Shown here in pieces: positions 24,299 to 32,850 of a stretch of DNA of 41,682 nucleotides. The translations under genes were made by a program, and so were the position numbers. Each line of letters opens with the position of its first letter. The stretch's first letter is position 1. Where the stretch lies: the NCBI GenBank assembly GCA_030149525.1, contig JASBRJ010000021.1:1-41682 (forward strand). The letters run 5' to 3'. The notes beneath the pieces were generated by a model that made no database searches, was not told the DNA's origin, and saw nothing but the letters and a program-made list of their open reading frames with translations. The stretch is from a bacterium (lineage in GTDB: Bacteria; Vulcanimicrobiota; Xenobia; Xenobiales; JADMJV01).

Positions 24299-26259
24299 CC
24301 AGTCGCTTGACTCAGAGTGAAATGCTCATGGCTTTGTCCGCCTGTGTCGCTTTTCTGTGGGTGGCAGGCCAGTGGGCGGTACTCGGTGTTCCCCTGACTC
24401 TTGCGATTGTGGCGAGTTGGTTTGTCCCGGGTCGCTACTCCACAAGTCCCCGACGCCAGAGGTTAATTTTCTCAAGTTTAGGTTTCCCTTTCCTCCTTCT
24501 GGGGTTCTACAACCTCACTCAAGGCGGAGTGGAAGGTTTCCAGAGGATCGCCGTGCTTGGGGCGGTCTACGTCTTGGCGGGGGGAGTCATTGAGCTTTAT
24601 CGGAGGCCGGAAGAAGCTCGCCCGGCCGTGTTTCATGCCGGATTGGTTACAGTGATGTTGGTTGGAGGTCTGACTCGCGCCAACCCCTATTATCTGGCCT
24701 TCATTTTTCTCTACGGTCTAGGACTGCTGGGTCTGTTGATTCGCCCAGTTTCGGGAATGATTGGTGGACCTCGTGGAGCAGGGGGAGGCGCCGGGCCCAG
24801 GGCTGTTCTCGTTCTTTGCTTCCTTGCCGCCATACCGGTCGCCAACTTTTATTTCGCACTGGTTCCGCGTGTTTCGCGGGCCCTCTACAACTCTTACGCC
24901 TCGACATTGATGAATCGTGTCAAGAGTGAGTTGAGACTTTTTCGGGTCTCAAGCGATCTCTCCACCATCCAAGATCTGCGGGGGTCCTCGGAGGTCTTTG
25001 CGCGAGTCTTCGGGCCGCCGACCTATCTGCGTGGGCAGGTTTTTTTCAAATTTGAGGGCGGAAGCTGGTCGGGGATTGAAGCTCGAGTCGACAGGGAGCT
25101 TCTCACCTCCGCCACCGGGCGGTTTCCGTTGTCGAGCTCTGAAGACCCGTCTGCACCCGTGGCTTCGCCTGCCCCCAACGCCACGGCCTGGCGTATCGAA
25201 CCGGTGAAGCTTCAGAGCGGCCCGGTGGTCGCACCGGCAGGCGCGGTGGAGGTGATCTCTTCCATGGACGAGTTGGAACTCGACCCGTTCGATGGTCTGG
25301 TGGGCGACGTTGTCAAGCCTTATCAGGTTCTGGCTACGGGCTCACCCGGCGAAGGGGTGAGTACCCGTCGTCCAAAACCTGACACAGCGTCCTGGAAGAC
25401 TCACTACCTCCAACTGCCCGATCATCTTCAAGAGCCATTGCGCCGTAAGGTTCGGGAGATCACCGAGGGAGCAGAACTCGGGGAGAAAGCGTTGGCCAAC
25501 CGACTGGAATCTTATCTGGCTCAGAACGGTCACTACCAACCCGATGCCAAACATTCCAAGCGTTTTCCCATTCTCCACTTCCTGGGTGAAGGCGGTCTCG
25601 CCGGTCATTGCGAGTATTTTGCCACCACCCATGCCTTGATGCTGCGAAGCGTTGGAATTCCCACACGCTATGTGGTCGGCTACAACGCTGCCGAGCGAAA
25701 TCCGGTGGGAGACTATCTCATTGTGCGGGACCGAGATGCTCATGCCTGGGTTGAGGCCTATATCGAGGGGGAATGGACCGTCTTCGATCCGACTCCGGCT
25801 GCGGAGCGGGAGCAGTCGCACCCCCGCGGATGGGAAACAGCGATCATGAAAGGCTTGTGGGATTATTTCAAACACGTCTCCTCAGCCCTCTGGCGCTGGA
25901 TATCGGACCTTGAGGGCAGCGATTGGGAGAGAAAAGTTCTCCTGAGCCTCCTGGGACTCATCATTTTCTTTATCACGGCTCTCCTTTTTCGGTTTCGTAA
26001 GCAGATACGCGCCGTTTTTCGGTCGGAAGAGACAGATGATCGACTACGCGCGCTAGGTGAGCGCTTCTACGGAGAGACCCAAAAGCGAGGCTTGGGTAAA
26101 GAGCTTTCTGAAACTCCTTCGGAATTTGCCGACCGACTTGCGACGAATCGCCTTGTAGCGGAGGCGAAATGGCTTGAAGACTACGTTGAGGCTCGCTATC
26201 GCGGGGCCGATACCGAGCGAGTTTCCAAGCTTCAAGAAGGCCTGAACGACCTTTTTTAA
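24295..26259 (+). CDS. TgpA-type membrane transglutaminase-like protein
   Basis: The 654-residue protein has about six N-terminal transmembrane helices (to about 190) and an extracytoplasmic transglutaminase-like domain. Its triad is Cys439 (GHCEYFATTHALML), His483 (RDAHAWVE) and Asp498 (VFDPTPA). A further transmembrane helix at about 545-565 and a cytoplasmic DUF4129-like tail follow. TgpA proteins are found with MoxR and DUF58; the Pseudomonas member is essential, but its substrate is unknown. All catalytic residues are present. The TTG start overlaps the DUF58 gene stop (TTGA). It is the last gene of the overlapping chain, 90 bases before nadA. Confidence 0.93.
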   Translation: MTSRLTQSEMLMALSACVAFLWVAGQWAVLGVPLTLAIVASWFVPGRYSTSPRRQRLIFSSLGFPFLLLGFYNLTQGGVEGFQRIAVLGAVYVLAGGVIELYRRPEEARPAVFHAGLVTVMLVGGLTRANPYYLAFIFLYGLGLLGLLIRPVSGMIGGPRGAGGGAGPRAVLVLCFLAAIPVANFYFALVPRVSRALYNSYASTLMNRVKSELRLFRVSSDLSTIQDLRGSSEVFARVFGPPTYLRGQVFFKFEGGSWSGIEARVDRELLTSATGRFPLSSSEDPSAPVASPAPNATAWRIEPVKLQSGPVVAPAGAVEVISSMDELELDPFDGLVGDVVKPYQVLATGSPGEGVSTRRPKPDTASWKTHYLQLPDHLQEPLRRKVREITEGAELGEKALANRLESYLAQNGHYQPDAKHSKRFPILHFLGEGGLAGHCEYFATTHALMLRSVGIPTRYVVGYNAAERNPVGDYLIVRDRDAHAWVEAYIEGEWTVFDPTPAAEREQSHPRGWETAIMKGLWDYFKHVSSALWRWISDLEGSDWERKVLLSLLGLIIFFITALLFRFRKQIRAVFRSEETDDRLRALGERFYGETQKRGLGKELSETPSEFADRLATNRLVAEAKWLEDYVEARYRGADTERVSKLQEGLNDLF

Positions 26260-26271
26260 TCCTTCGCCCAC

Positions 26272-26301
26272 TTGACAAACATTTATGCTCAAAGTTAGTA
26301 T
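26272..26301 (+). promoter_or_regulatory. Promoter of the nadABC operon
   Basis: A -35 TTGACA (26272-26277) and a -10 TAGTAT (26296-26301) are separated by 18 bases. The -35 is a perfect match to the sigma-70 consensus; the -10 matches 4 of 6. The first palindrome sits between the boxes and covers the -10, so a bound protein would block polymerase. Confidence 0.7.
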
Positions 26302-26304
26302 AAA
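26282..26304. promoter_or_regulatory. Palindromic operator 1 in the nad promoter
   Basis: Arms TTTATGCTCA (26282-26291) and TTAGTATAAA (26295-26304) are inverted repeats with 8 of 10 pairs around a 3-base spacer. It covers the spacer and -10 of the nad promoter. It shares the pattern TTTATRCTCA / TGAGTATAAA with operator 2. The likely ligand is an NAD regulator such as the NrtR-like protein (inference). Confidence 0.65.
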
Positions 26305-26310
26305 GGAGTA

Positions 26311-26333
26311 ATAATGCTCAGATTGAGTATAAA
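26311..26333. promoter_or_regulatory. Palindromic operator 2 upstream of nadA
   Basis: Arms ATAATGCTCA (26311-26320) and TGAGTATAAA (26324-26333) pair at 7 of 10 positions, with a perfect TGCTCA/TGAGTA core apart from one base. Its centre is 29 bases from that of operator 1, close to three helical turns. It ends just before the nadA ribosome binding site (AGGAGG 26335-26340). Confidence 0.62.
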
Positions 26334-26349
26334 TAGGAGGTTGAATGTG

Positions 26350-27366
26350 ATGATGGAGACTTTGGAAAAGATAGAAGCCCAACTTCAAAAGAGTATGCCC
26401 CGCTTCGAATGGGAACTCCGTAAACCCCTGATCGAGAAGATTCTGAAACTCAAAAAAGAGAAGAATGTCGTGGTGCTTGCTCACAACTATCAGGTGCCCG
26501 AAATTTTCTACGGTATCGCCGACGTGACCGGCGACAGCTTGGCCCTGGCCAGAGAGTCGGTTCACAGACAGCACGCCGATGCAATCCTTTTCTGCGGTGT
26601 GCATTTCATGGCGGAGACGGCTAAGCTGTTCAATCCGGAGAAGCCTGTGCTTATCGCCGATATGCAGGCGGGATGCTCTCTGGCCGAATCGATCACCGGA
26701 GCCGATGTACGCGCTCTCAAGGCCAAATACCCGGGCGTTCCCGTGGTGACGTACGTCAACTCCTCGGCAGAGGTGAAGGCGGAAAGTGACATCTGCTGCA
26801 CCTCCGGTAACGCGCTTGCCGTGGTTCAGTCGCTCAAGTCCGACAAGGTTATTTTCTTGCCCGATGGGTTCTTGGCGAGCTATGTGGCGCGTCAGACCGA
26901 GGTGGAGATCATCAGTTGGGAAGGCACCTGCGTGGTTCACGAAGAGTTTACCACCGATCAGGTGGAGGCCTACAGGGCGCAGTATCCCGGCCTGAAGGTG
27001 CTGGCTCACCCCGAATGTCACCCCGACGTTCAGTCGGCCGCTGATCTGGTGGGGTCCACGGCTCAGATGTCAAACTTTGTAGCTGAGCAACCGGCAGGTG
27101 CCCAGGTCGCTCTCATCACCGAATGCTCGATGTCCGACAATCTCGCTCTGGCCCATCCCCATGTGGAGTTGGTCCGACCCTGTTCCATGTGTCCTCATAT
27201 GAAGAAGATCACGTTGGAGAAGATCATCACCTGTCTTGAGACTTTCCAGCCCCAGATTGAGATCCCACAGGAAGTGGCCTACCGGGCCAAGCGAGCCGTT
27301 GAACGCATGCTCGAAATCACGGCACCCAAAAAAGTGGTCTCTTTACCTCTGGCTGCAACTGTCTAA
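26350..27366 (+). CDS. nadA: Quinolinate synthase NadA
   Basis: The 338-residue enzyme condenses iminoaspartate with dihydroxyacetone phosphate to quinolinate, using a 4Fe-4S cluster. The family motifs are VVVLAHNYQVPEIF, DSLALARES, FCGVHFMAETAKL and VTYVNSSAEVKAESDICCTSGNA. Cysteines for the cluster lie in MQAGCSLAES, ITECSMSDN and RPCSMCPHM. I chose ATG 26350, 9 bases after AGGAGG (26335-26340). An earlier ATG at 26314 lies within operator 2 and would add residues before the conserved start. First gene of nadA-nadB-nadC; controlled by the promoter and tandem palindromes just upstream. Confidence 0.97.
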   Translation: MMETLEKIEAQLQKSMPRFEWELRKPLIEKILKLKKEKNVVVLAHNYQVPEIFYGIADVTGDSLALARESVHRQHADAILFCGVHFMAETAKLFNPEKPVLIADMQAGCSLAESITGADVRALKAKYPGVPVVTYVNSSAEVKAESDICCTSGNALAVVQSLKSDKVIFLPDGFLASYVARQTEVEIISWEGTCVVHEEFTTDQVEAYRAQYPGLKVLAHPECHPDVQSAADLVGSTAQMSNFVAEQPAGAQVALITECSMSDNLALAHPHVELVRPCSMCPHMKKITLEKIITCLETFQPQIEIPQEVAYRAKRAVERMLEITAPKKVVSLPLAATV

Positions 27367-27392
27367 CCCCGTGTTCTTGAAAGGAGCGCGTT

Positions 27393-28811
27393 ATGACCAA
27401 GTTTTTTGATCTCGTGATTGTGGGAGCCGGCGTGGCCGGATTATCGGCTTTGATGGCTACCGAACGTCATCTTCGGGTGGCGGTCGTCAATCCCGGGTCC
27501 CCGCTCGAAACCGGGAGTTCCTGGCGGGCCCAGGGAGGAGTGGCGGTTGCTCTAGGAAGAGACGACTCTCCACAACTCCACGCCACCGACACCATGAAGG
27601 CTTCGCGCCAGATGGCAGACCTTCGCGCCGTGGAAGTGCTCACTCAAGAGGGGCCGGAAAGGGTCGTCGAACTTCTTACCGGCGGCCTGGTGGTGGACAA
27701 GGCAGAGGACGGCAAAACGCTTTTTGGTCTGGAGGCGGCTCACAGCCGGGCGCGAGTTATTCATCGAAAAGATCATACCGGCACAGCGCTTATCGGTCAC
27801 CTTTGGAAAATGGCGGGCCGGCACGACGGGGCCGAATTTTTTCAGCAAAGGGTGACAAGTCTTCTGACCTCCGACGGGGGGATCGGCGGAGTCCTGTTGA
27901 GCGACGGCACGGTTCTGCACACTCCCCGAGTCATTCTGGCTTCGGGTGGCTTCGCCGGACTTTATGAAGCGACAACGACCGGCCGAGAAGTGCGCGGCGA
28001 CGGTATCGTTCTGGCCGCCGCGGCCGGAGCGAGAATCCGAGATCTGGAATTTGTTCAGTTCCACCCCACAGCTCATGATGTGGACACCGACGGCCCTCTG
28101 CCTCTTCTTACGGAAGCACTTCGGGGAGCGGGGGCGGTTTTACGGCTGGAGGACGGCCGGCGCTTCGTTGATGAACTCTTGCCTCGCGACGAGGTGGCCC
28201 GTGCCATCGCGGCCCAACGGGCTGAAGGCTTCACCGTCTATCTCGATGTGAATCCGGTGGAAGAGCTGGCCCGGCGCTTTCCAGGGGCTGCGGTCCAACT
28301 GGGCAAGAGTGAGAGGGGTTTTCAAGGCTTTCTGCCGGTGCGTCCGGCCGCTCACTACACGATCGGCGGAATCTATACGGATCTGAACGGCCTGACAACT
28401 CTGCCCGGACTTTACGCTTGTGGGGAAGTGGCTTCTGTTGGGGTGCACGGGGCGAACCGTTTGGCCTCCAATAGTCTTCTGGAGGGCCTGGTTTTCGGAC
28501 ATCGTGCTGCAAGCCACGCCTGCGCCACCTTGAGAGTTTGGAAGCGCCCCAATTCGGTGACTCCTCTGGCTCGCTTAGAGGATCCCAATCAACTGGCCCT
28601 GTTTCGACGAAAATTCGAGGAAGCCACAGGTGTTGTCCGAACGGCTATGGGCCTGAGCCGATTTCTGTCCTGGCTGGACACCCAGCCTCAAACCACGGAA
28701 TCGGTGCTCGGACGCTGTGTGGCCCAGGCGGCTCTTGATAGGGTCGAGAGCGTGGGGGCTCACTACCGTGCCGATACGGCGACCGGTAAGACTCTCAATG
28801 CTGCCGGCTAA
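27393..28811 (+). CDS. nadB: L-aspartate oxidase NadB
   Basis: The 472-residue flavoenzyme oxidises L-aspartate to iminoaspartate, the substrate of NadA. It shows the FAD-binding Rossmann motif VIVGAGVAGLSAL, the GSSWRAQGGVAVAL segment, ATGGFAGLY-like LASGGFAGLYE, EFVQFHPTAH and the C-terminal GANRLASNSLLEGLVFG. The cytoplasmic enzyme works with NadA, possibly as a complex. At 472 residues it is shorter than the usual 520-540, mainly in the C-terminal helical region; all active-site motifs are present. ATG 27393 has AAGGAG upstream. It lies 26 bases after nadA. Confidence 0.96.
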   Translation: MTKFFDLVIVGAGVAGLSALMATERHLRVAVVNPGSPLETGSSWRAQGGVAVALGRDDSPQLHATDTMKASRQMADLRAVEVLTQEGPERVVELLTGGLVVDKAEDGKTLFGLEAAHSRARVIHRKDHTGTALIGHLWKMAGRHDGAEFFQQRVTSLLTSDGGIGGVLLSDGTVLHTPRVILASGGFAGLYEATTTGREVRGDGIVLAAAAGARIRDLEFVQFHPTAHDVDTDGPLPLLTEALRGAGAVLRLEDGRRFVDELLPRDEVARAIAAQRAEGFTVYLDVNPVEELARRFPGAAVQLGKSERGFQGFLPVRPAAHYTIGGIYTDLNGLTTLPGLYACGEVASVGVHGANRLASNSLLEGLVFGHRAASHACATLRVWKRPNSVTPLARLEDPNQLALFRRKFEEATGVVRTAMGLSRFLSWLDTQPQTTESVLGRCVAQAALDRVESVGAHYRADTATGKTLNAAG

Positions 28812-28822
28812 GGAGGCCAAGA

Positions 28823-29707
28823 GTGTTTGAAATACAGTATCGTGATTCGCTCCAACGTTTTTTGTTGGAAGATCTTGGTGTTGAGGGGGACGCAACGTGC
28901 AAGCATCTGGCGGTGGGAAACCGGGAGGTTGCAGCAAGCATCGTGGCACGGGAACCCGGGGTTGTAGCGGGGTTGTGCTTCGTGGAACCTCTCTTCAAGC
29001 TGCTTCATCCGGACTGCGTTGTGACGACTCGAGTGGAGGAGGGGAGCGAGTTTGATTCCGGGGCCAGTCTCCTTCTCGTGAAAGGACCGGCGTCTGCGGT
29101 TTTGAGTGGTGAGCGAACGGCCCTAAATCTCCTCTCCCGGATGTTCGGAATCGCTACCCAAGTGCGGAGCCTGGTGACGACTCTGCAAGGGACCAAATGT
29201 AAGTTGCTGCCCACCAGAAAAACGCTCCCCGGTCTTCGATTTTTCGACAAGTACGCCGCCGAGACCGGGGGCGCTGCCAGACATCGATACGGCCTCAACG
29301 ACGGCATTATGATCAAAGACAATCATCTCGCTCTGGGAGAAGAGATCGAAAGCGTTTTGCGCCGAACTCGCGAGAATGCAGGGCATATGCTGGTGATCGA
29401 GATGGAATGCGACACCTTGGCACAGCTTCATAAGGTTCTCCAGGCCGATCTCGCTCTCAGGCAAACCGATCCTCGTGGACGCGGGGTAGATGTGGTTTTG
29501 CTCGACAACATGACCTACGCCCAACTGGGCGAAGCCGTTACGATGGTGCAAGCTCACCCACGAACGATTCTCACCGAAGCTTCGGGCGGAATTCGGCCCG
29601 AGAACCTGCGCCAGGTAGCCGCTACGGGAGTCGATTTTGTGAGCATGGGAGCGCTAACTCACTCTGTTATTCCGGTGGACCTCGGACTGGATTTTCTGGA
29701 AAGATAG
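28823..29707 (+). CDS. nadC: Nicotinate-nucleotide pyrophosphorylase NadC
   Basis: The 294-residue enzyme (quinolinate phosphoribosyltransferase) converts quinolinate and PRPP to nicotinate mononucleotide with CO2 release. Signature stretches are SGERTALNLLSRMFGIAT, RKTLPGLRFFDKYA, GGAARHRYGLNDGIMIKDNH, VVLLDNM and TEASGGI. GTG 28823 is preceded by AGGAGG (28811-28816) 6 bases upstream, which overlaps the nadB stop. It completes the aspartate-to-NaMN part of de novo NAD synthesis in this operon. Confidence 0.97.
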   Translation: MFEIQYRDSLQRFLLEDLGVEGDATCKHLAVGNREVAASIVAREPGVVAGLCFVEPLFKLLHPDCVVTTRVEEGSEFDSGASLLLVKGPASAVLSGERTALNLLSRMFGIATQVRSLVTTLQGTKCKLLPTRKTLPGLRFFDKYAAETGGAARHRYGLNDGIMIKDNHLALGEEIESVLRRTRENAGHMLVIEMECDTLAQLHKVLQADLALRQTDPRGRGVDVVLLDNMTYAQLGEAVTMVQAHPRTILTEASGGIRPENLRQVAATGVDFVSMGALTHSVIPVDLGLDFLER

Positions 29708-29746
29708 GTTGGCAGGGACATTCTGTCGCGCATCGGATAAGGAAAT

Positions 29747-30856
29747 ATGAGTAAAGGACTTGTCGCCTGGGGATGGGAGCCACAACTCGAAGAGGCTTAT
29801 GAGTCTCTCGGACTGAGTGAAGAACTGTGTTTGCCCGGTCGGATCCTTTCTCAAAGAGAAGACACCTTTACGGTTATCACCGAAGAAGGCATCAAGTGGG
29901 CCCACCCGGCCGGGGTACTGTTCCATCGATGCACGGCTGTGGAGCGCCCAGGTGTGGGAGATTGGGTGGTTCTGGCAGCCGCCGATTGCGAAATTTCGGA
30001 AGAAGAAGAAGAGATTTCTGTCACTCATTCCGTCACCCACGTGCTACCCCGAAAAAGCTGTTTCGTTAGAGAGGCGCCCGGGGGCAGAGGAGAGGCCCAG
30101 GTGGTGGCCACGAACGTGGATACTGTCTTTGTGGTGAATCCGGCCGACGATATCAATCTCAATCGAATAGAACGATTCGCTGTTGCCATTCTCTCGGGTG
30201 GTGCTCGCCCCGCTGTGATTCTGTCCAAAGGCGACCTGGTGAACGACGGCCGACTGGAAGAGAACTTAGCTCTGGTTTCCCAACTGGTGGAGGGGCTCAC
30301 CGTCATCGCCTCGGCTCACGCCGACGACGACAGGCTGGCCGCACGCGAGGCCGTTTCTCCCCACCTTCAGTCCGGTAAGACCTATGCACTTGTGGGGGCC
30401 TCCGGGGTGGGTAAGTCCACCCTGGTCAACGCTCTTTTGGGAGAGTCGGTGCAGCAAACCGGCGACGTTCGAGAGGGGGATTCCAAAGGGCGCCATGTGA
30501 CGAGTTTTCGGGAGCTTTTTCCCCTACCGAGCGGAGCTCTCATCATGGACACTCCGGGAGTGCGAGAATTTGCCATGTGGAGTATGGGCGAGGGGGTTCG
30601 TCAGGTTTTTGGCGATATTGAAGAGCTGGAAAAGAGGTGTCGATTTTCCGACTGTTCTCATGAATCTGAGCCCGGATGCGCTGTGAGACAAGCCGTTGCC
30701 GATGGTGAACTCTCCCAGCGACGCCTCTCCAACTGGCGTGGGCTCCGAGAAGAGTTGGAAGAAAATCAGGCCCGCCGAGATCGTCGACAGGCCCGTCGTG
30801 AGCGCTCTCAGTTCGAAAGAAAAAAGAAGCGCGATAAGCGTTTTTCTCGCCGTTAA
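29747..30856 (+). CDS. rsgA: Ribosome small-subunit-dependent GTPase A
   Basis: The 369-residue protein has the three RsgA parts. They are an N-terminal OB-fold (about 25-100), a circularly permuted GTPase (G4-like LSKGD, G1 GASGVGKSTLVNALLG, G3 DTPGVREF) and a C-terminal zinc knuckle (CRFSDCSHESEPGC). RsgA checks late 30S ribosome maturation. G4 reads SKGD in place of NKxD, a common variation in this family. The C-terminus has an unusually long basic tail rich in Arg/Lys (ARRDRRQARRER and on). It lies 39 bases after nadC, with AAGGA before ATG, and may be co-transcribed with the nad genes. The stop lies in a TTAA shared with the gene on the other strand. Confidence 0.96.
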   Translation: MSKGLVAWGWEPQLEEAYESLGLSEELCLPGRILSQREDTFTVITEEGIKWAHPAGVLFHRCTAVERPGVGDWVVLAAADCEISEEEEEISVTHSVTHVLPRKSCFVREAPGGRGEAQVVATNVDTVFVVNPADDINLNRIERFAVAILSGGARPAVILSKGDLVNDGRLEENLALVSQLVEGLTVIASAHADDDRLAAREAVSPHLQSGKTYALVGASGVGKSTLVNALLGESVQQTGDVREGDSKGRHVTSFRELFPLPSGALIMDTPGVREFAMWSMGEGVRQVFGDIEELEKRCRFSDCSHESEPGCAVRQAVADGELSQRRLSNWRGLREELEENQARRDRRQARRERSQFERKKKRDKRFSRR

Positions 30857-31569
30857 GAATCTCCCTCGGCGATTGAGGCACCGGGAATCTCTTCGGTGAG
30901 ATAGTTCTCGGGGGAATCCAGTTCTTTGTTGGCTTGCTGTTCGCTCTCGGTCAGCGCTTTGGGTTTCCAGAATTTGAAGAGAAAAGCCCAGTGAACACTG
31001 ACCGCAATCAGGTAGTAGAGCACCGCTCCGAAGAAATAGACGGCCACCAGTAGCGAAGCGGGCTTGAGTTCTTTGCCCGGGAAGAACCCCAGGTAGACGG
31101 AGAAACCGAGAATGTGCGAAGCGATCCCGAGTTGCATCAGCAGACGCTCGCGAAAACCGGTGGTAGCGTCGGAAAACAGATCGCTGATAGCCCAGGGAAG
31201 AGCGATGGCCCAGACCACGGCTCCACCGGCTATGTGAGCGGTGACCATCCAGCCCACGAAAACGCTGCTGAAGTAGACCGAGACCAACTTACCGACTAAG
31301 CATGCTTTGACCAGCAGAAGACCGCCCACCGGCCCGCACCACAACCAGAGCTTTGTCCAGTCGCGCTGCGGCCCTTCGAGTTGCGCGATGGGGGAGCAGC
31401 GAAGCATCCAACGACAGGCGTAGACGCCGCCGAAACCCATTAAGAGCTGGATCGCTAGAAGCAGCGTGCCGAACCATTCCGGGCGAACGATGGGGTGCCC
31501 CCGAAAAATGAACAGGGCCCAAATCTCCAGGACGGTTATGACAATAAGGGTTGTGACAACTTTTTTCAC
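30853..31569 (-). CDS. Multi-pass membrane protein of unknown function
   Basis: The 238-residue protein has about six hydrophobic segments, including VVTTLIVITVLEIWALFIF, FGTLLLAIQLLMGFGGVYA, VGGLLLVKACLVGKL, MVTAHIAGGAVVWAIALPW, GIASHILGFSVYLGFF and VAVYFFGAVLYYLIAVSVH. A short acidic cytoplasmic tail ends it. I recognise no family and see no catalytic motif. It lies 18 bases downstream of the peptide deformylase gene in the same orientation, so it is probably in that operon. Confidence 0.75.
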   Translation of the reverse strand: MKKVVTTLIVITVLEIWALFIFRGHPIVRPEWFGTLLLAIQLLMGFGGVYACRWMLRCSPIAQLEGPQRDWTKLWLWCGPVGGLLLVKACLVGKLVSVYFSSVFVGWMVTAHIAGGAVVWAIALPWAISDLFSDATTGFRERLLMQLGIASHILGFSVYLGFFPGKELKPASLLVAVYFFGAVLYYLIAVSVHWAFLFKFWKPKALTESEQQANKELDSPENYLTEEIPGASIAEGDS

Positions 31570-31587
31570 AGTTCTCTCTCTATCTCC

Positions 31588-32127
31588 TCAGGAATTCTCT
31601 TCGCCAACGATCCTTGGATACTCTCTAGCATCAAACCTTGGCTCGAACCCTTTTCGACGAAAAACGTCTCGCTTGAGGCTGGCCACTCTGTCAAGAAAAA
31701 GGATGCCGTCCAGGTGATCCATCTCGTGCTGAATACAGACAGCCTCGAAGTCGCTGGAATGTATAACCACCGAGTGGCCGTCTGGATTCAACCCTCGAAT
31801 AACAATCTCTTGGGGGCGTCTCACTTTGGCCGTGAAATCAGGGATGGACAGGCAGCCCTCACGTCCCGTCTTGGGTCCACTTGCGCTTACGATTTCGGGA
31901 TTGAGCAAGACGAGAAGACCTGCTCCCGGCTTGGGCCGCACGTCCACCACGAAGGCTCTTTTGGCCACTCCGATTTGGGGGGCGGCAAGACCCACTCCCG
32001 GGCTTGCAGCCACCGTATCGATGAGGTCCTGAACCAACTGTTGGGTCGCCGGGTCCGCCGGGTCGACGGGTTCGCAGACGGTTTTAAGTATGGGGTCGGG
32101 AAAAAGAACGATTTCGCGAACAGCCAT
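31588..32127 (-). CDS. def: Peptide deformylase
   Basis: The 179-residue enzyme removes the formyl group from nascent N-termini. All three motifs are present: GVGLAAPQIG, EGCLSIP (metal-ligand Cys) and QHEMDHLDG (HExxH-type metal ligands). It is cytoplasmic and ribosome-associated. The ATG follows the stop of the ACT-domain gene with no gap, so translation is probably coupled. The usual partner fmt is not next to it. Confidence 0.97.
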   Translation of the reverse strand: MAVREIVLFPDPILKTVCEPVDPADPATQQLVQDLIDTVAASPGVGLAAPQIGVAKRAFVVDVRPKPGAGLLVLLNPEIVSASGPKTGREGCLSIPDFTAKVRRPQEIVIRGLNPDGHSVVIHSSDFEAVCIQHEMDHLDGILFLDRVASLKRDVFRRKGFEPRFDAREYPRIVGEENS

Positions 32128-32673
32128 CTATAACTCCGAGCTTTCCACCGGCTTCAGGGTCACTGAGCAGCCCAACTCCTTACCAAGTTTCTGAAGCGAC
32201 TGGGACAGGTCACTTTCGGGGGCAGAGTCGGGGGTGGCCTCGACCTCCAAGAGAAGAATATAGACGGGCGTCGACCCTTCGATTTTCTTGGTAGAGAGAT
32301 CGGTGACGTTGTATCCGTTCTTGGCCAAGCAGTCGGCCACTTTCCAGGTGATGCCTGCCTGATCCGAGCCGTAGACCGAAACGAGAAGGCTCGCCCCGGA
32401 ATGCTGGAAGTCCTCGGAGTCTTCTTCCACCGGTCCGGCCTTAACTTGAAGATGCCACTCTTCTCCCAGCGATTCTATGGCCGCCGCTAACTTTTCCGTA
32501 TCCGTCTTTTGCCCGAGTTCCAGAATTTGTACCACGGCGAACTGCCCGGCAAGAATCGTCATACTGGAATCGGACAGGTTACAATCGTGCTCGAAAAGGA
32601 GTTTGGAGATGGCTGCAACGATTCCCGGACGATCTCGTCCGACAGCCGAAAAGGACCAAATTTTTGCACTCAT
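32128..32673 (-). CDS. Double ACT-domain protein, GcvR-like
   Basis: The 181-residue protein has two ACT domains. The first is at about 5-75 (FSAVGRDRPGIVAAISKLLF, with LSDSSMTILAGQFAVVQIL); the second is at about 95-175 (LLVSVYGSDQAGITWKVADCLAKNGYNV). This is the layout of GcvR and related amino-acid-sensing proteins, which bind amino acids such as glycine and act by protein contacts. No DNA-binding domain is seen. I chose ATG 32673, with AGGAGA 8 bases upstream, over an earlier in-frame start at 32706. It heads the operon with def and the membrane protein gene. Confidence 0.88.
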   Translation of the reverse strand: MSAKIWSFSAVGRDRPGIVAAISKLLFEHDCNLSDSSMTILAGQFAVVQILELGQKTDTEKLAAAIESLGEEWHLQVKAGPVEEDSEDFQHSGASLLVSVYGSDQAGITWKVADCLAKNGYNVTDLSTKKIEGSTPVYILLLEVEATPDSAPESDLSQSLQKLGKELGCSVTLKPVESSEL

Positions 32674-32850
32674 GGCGTGTTCTCCTAAACCGAAGTCACC
32701 GGGCACTCCCCCGGCACCCGCGTCGTTCTTCTCCTTTGAGGGATAACCTTTGGTCTCCAGGAGAAACCTGTTCTTTGCGAGTAGGTTAGACTTGAAGATG
32801 TCCTTCAGAACCTCTAGAGGGACATCGTCACAATTGAACGAGGTGTTTGG

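Noticed and set aside
26260-26349. Riboswitch before nadA
   Set aside because: The leader is short and filled by a promoter and two palindromic sites; there is no structure resembling a known NAD riboswitch.
26053-27021. 322-codon open frame on the minus strand
   Set aside because: It lies antisense to the transglutaminase end and nadA and crosses the nad promoter; no start signal and no recognisable domain.
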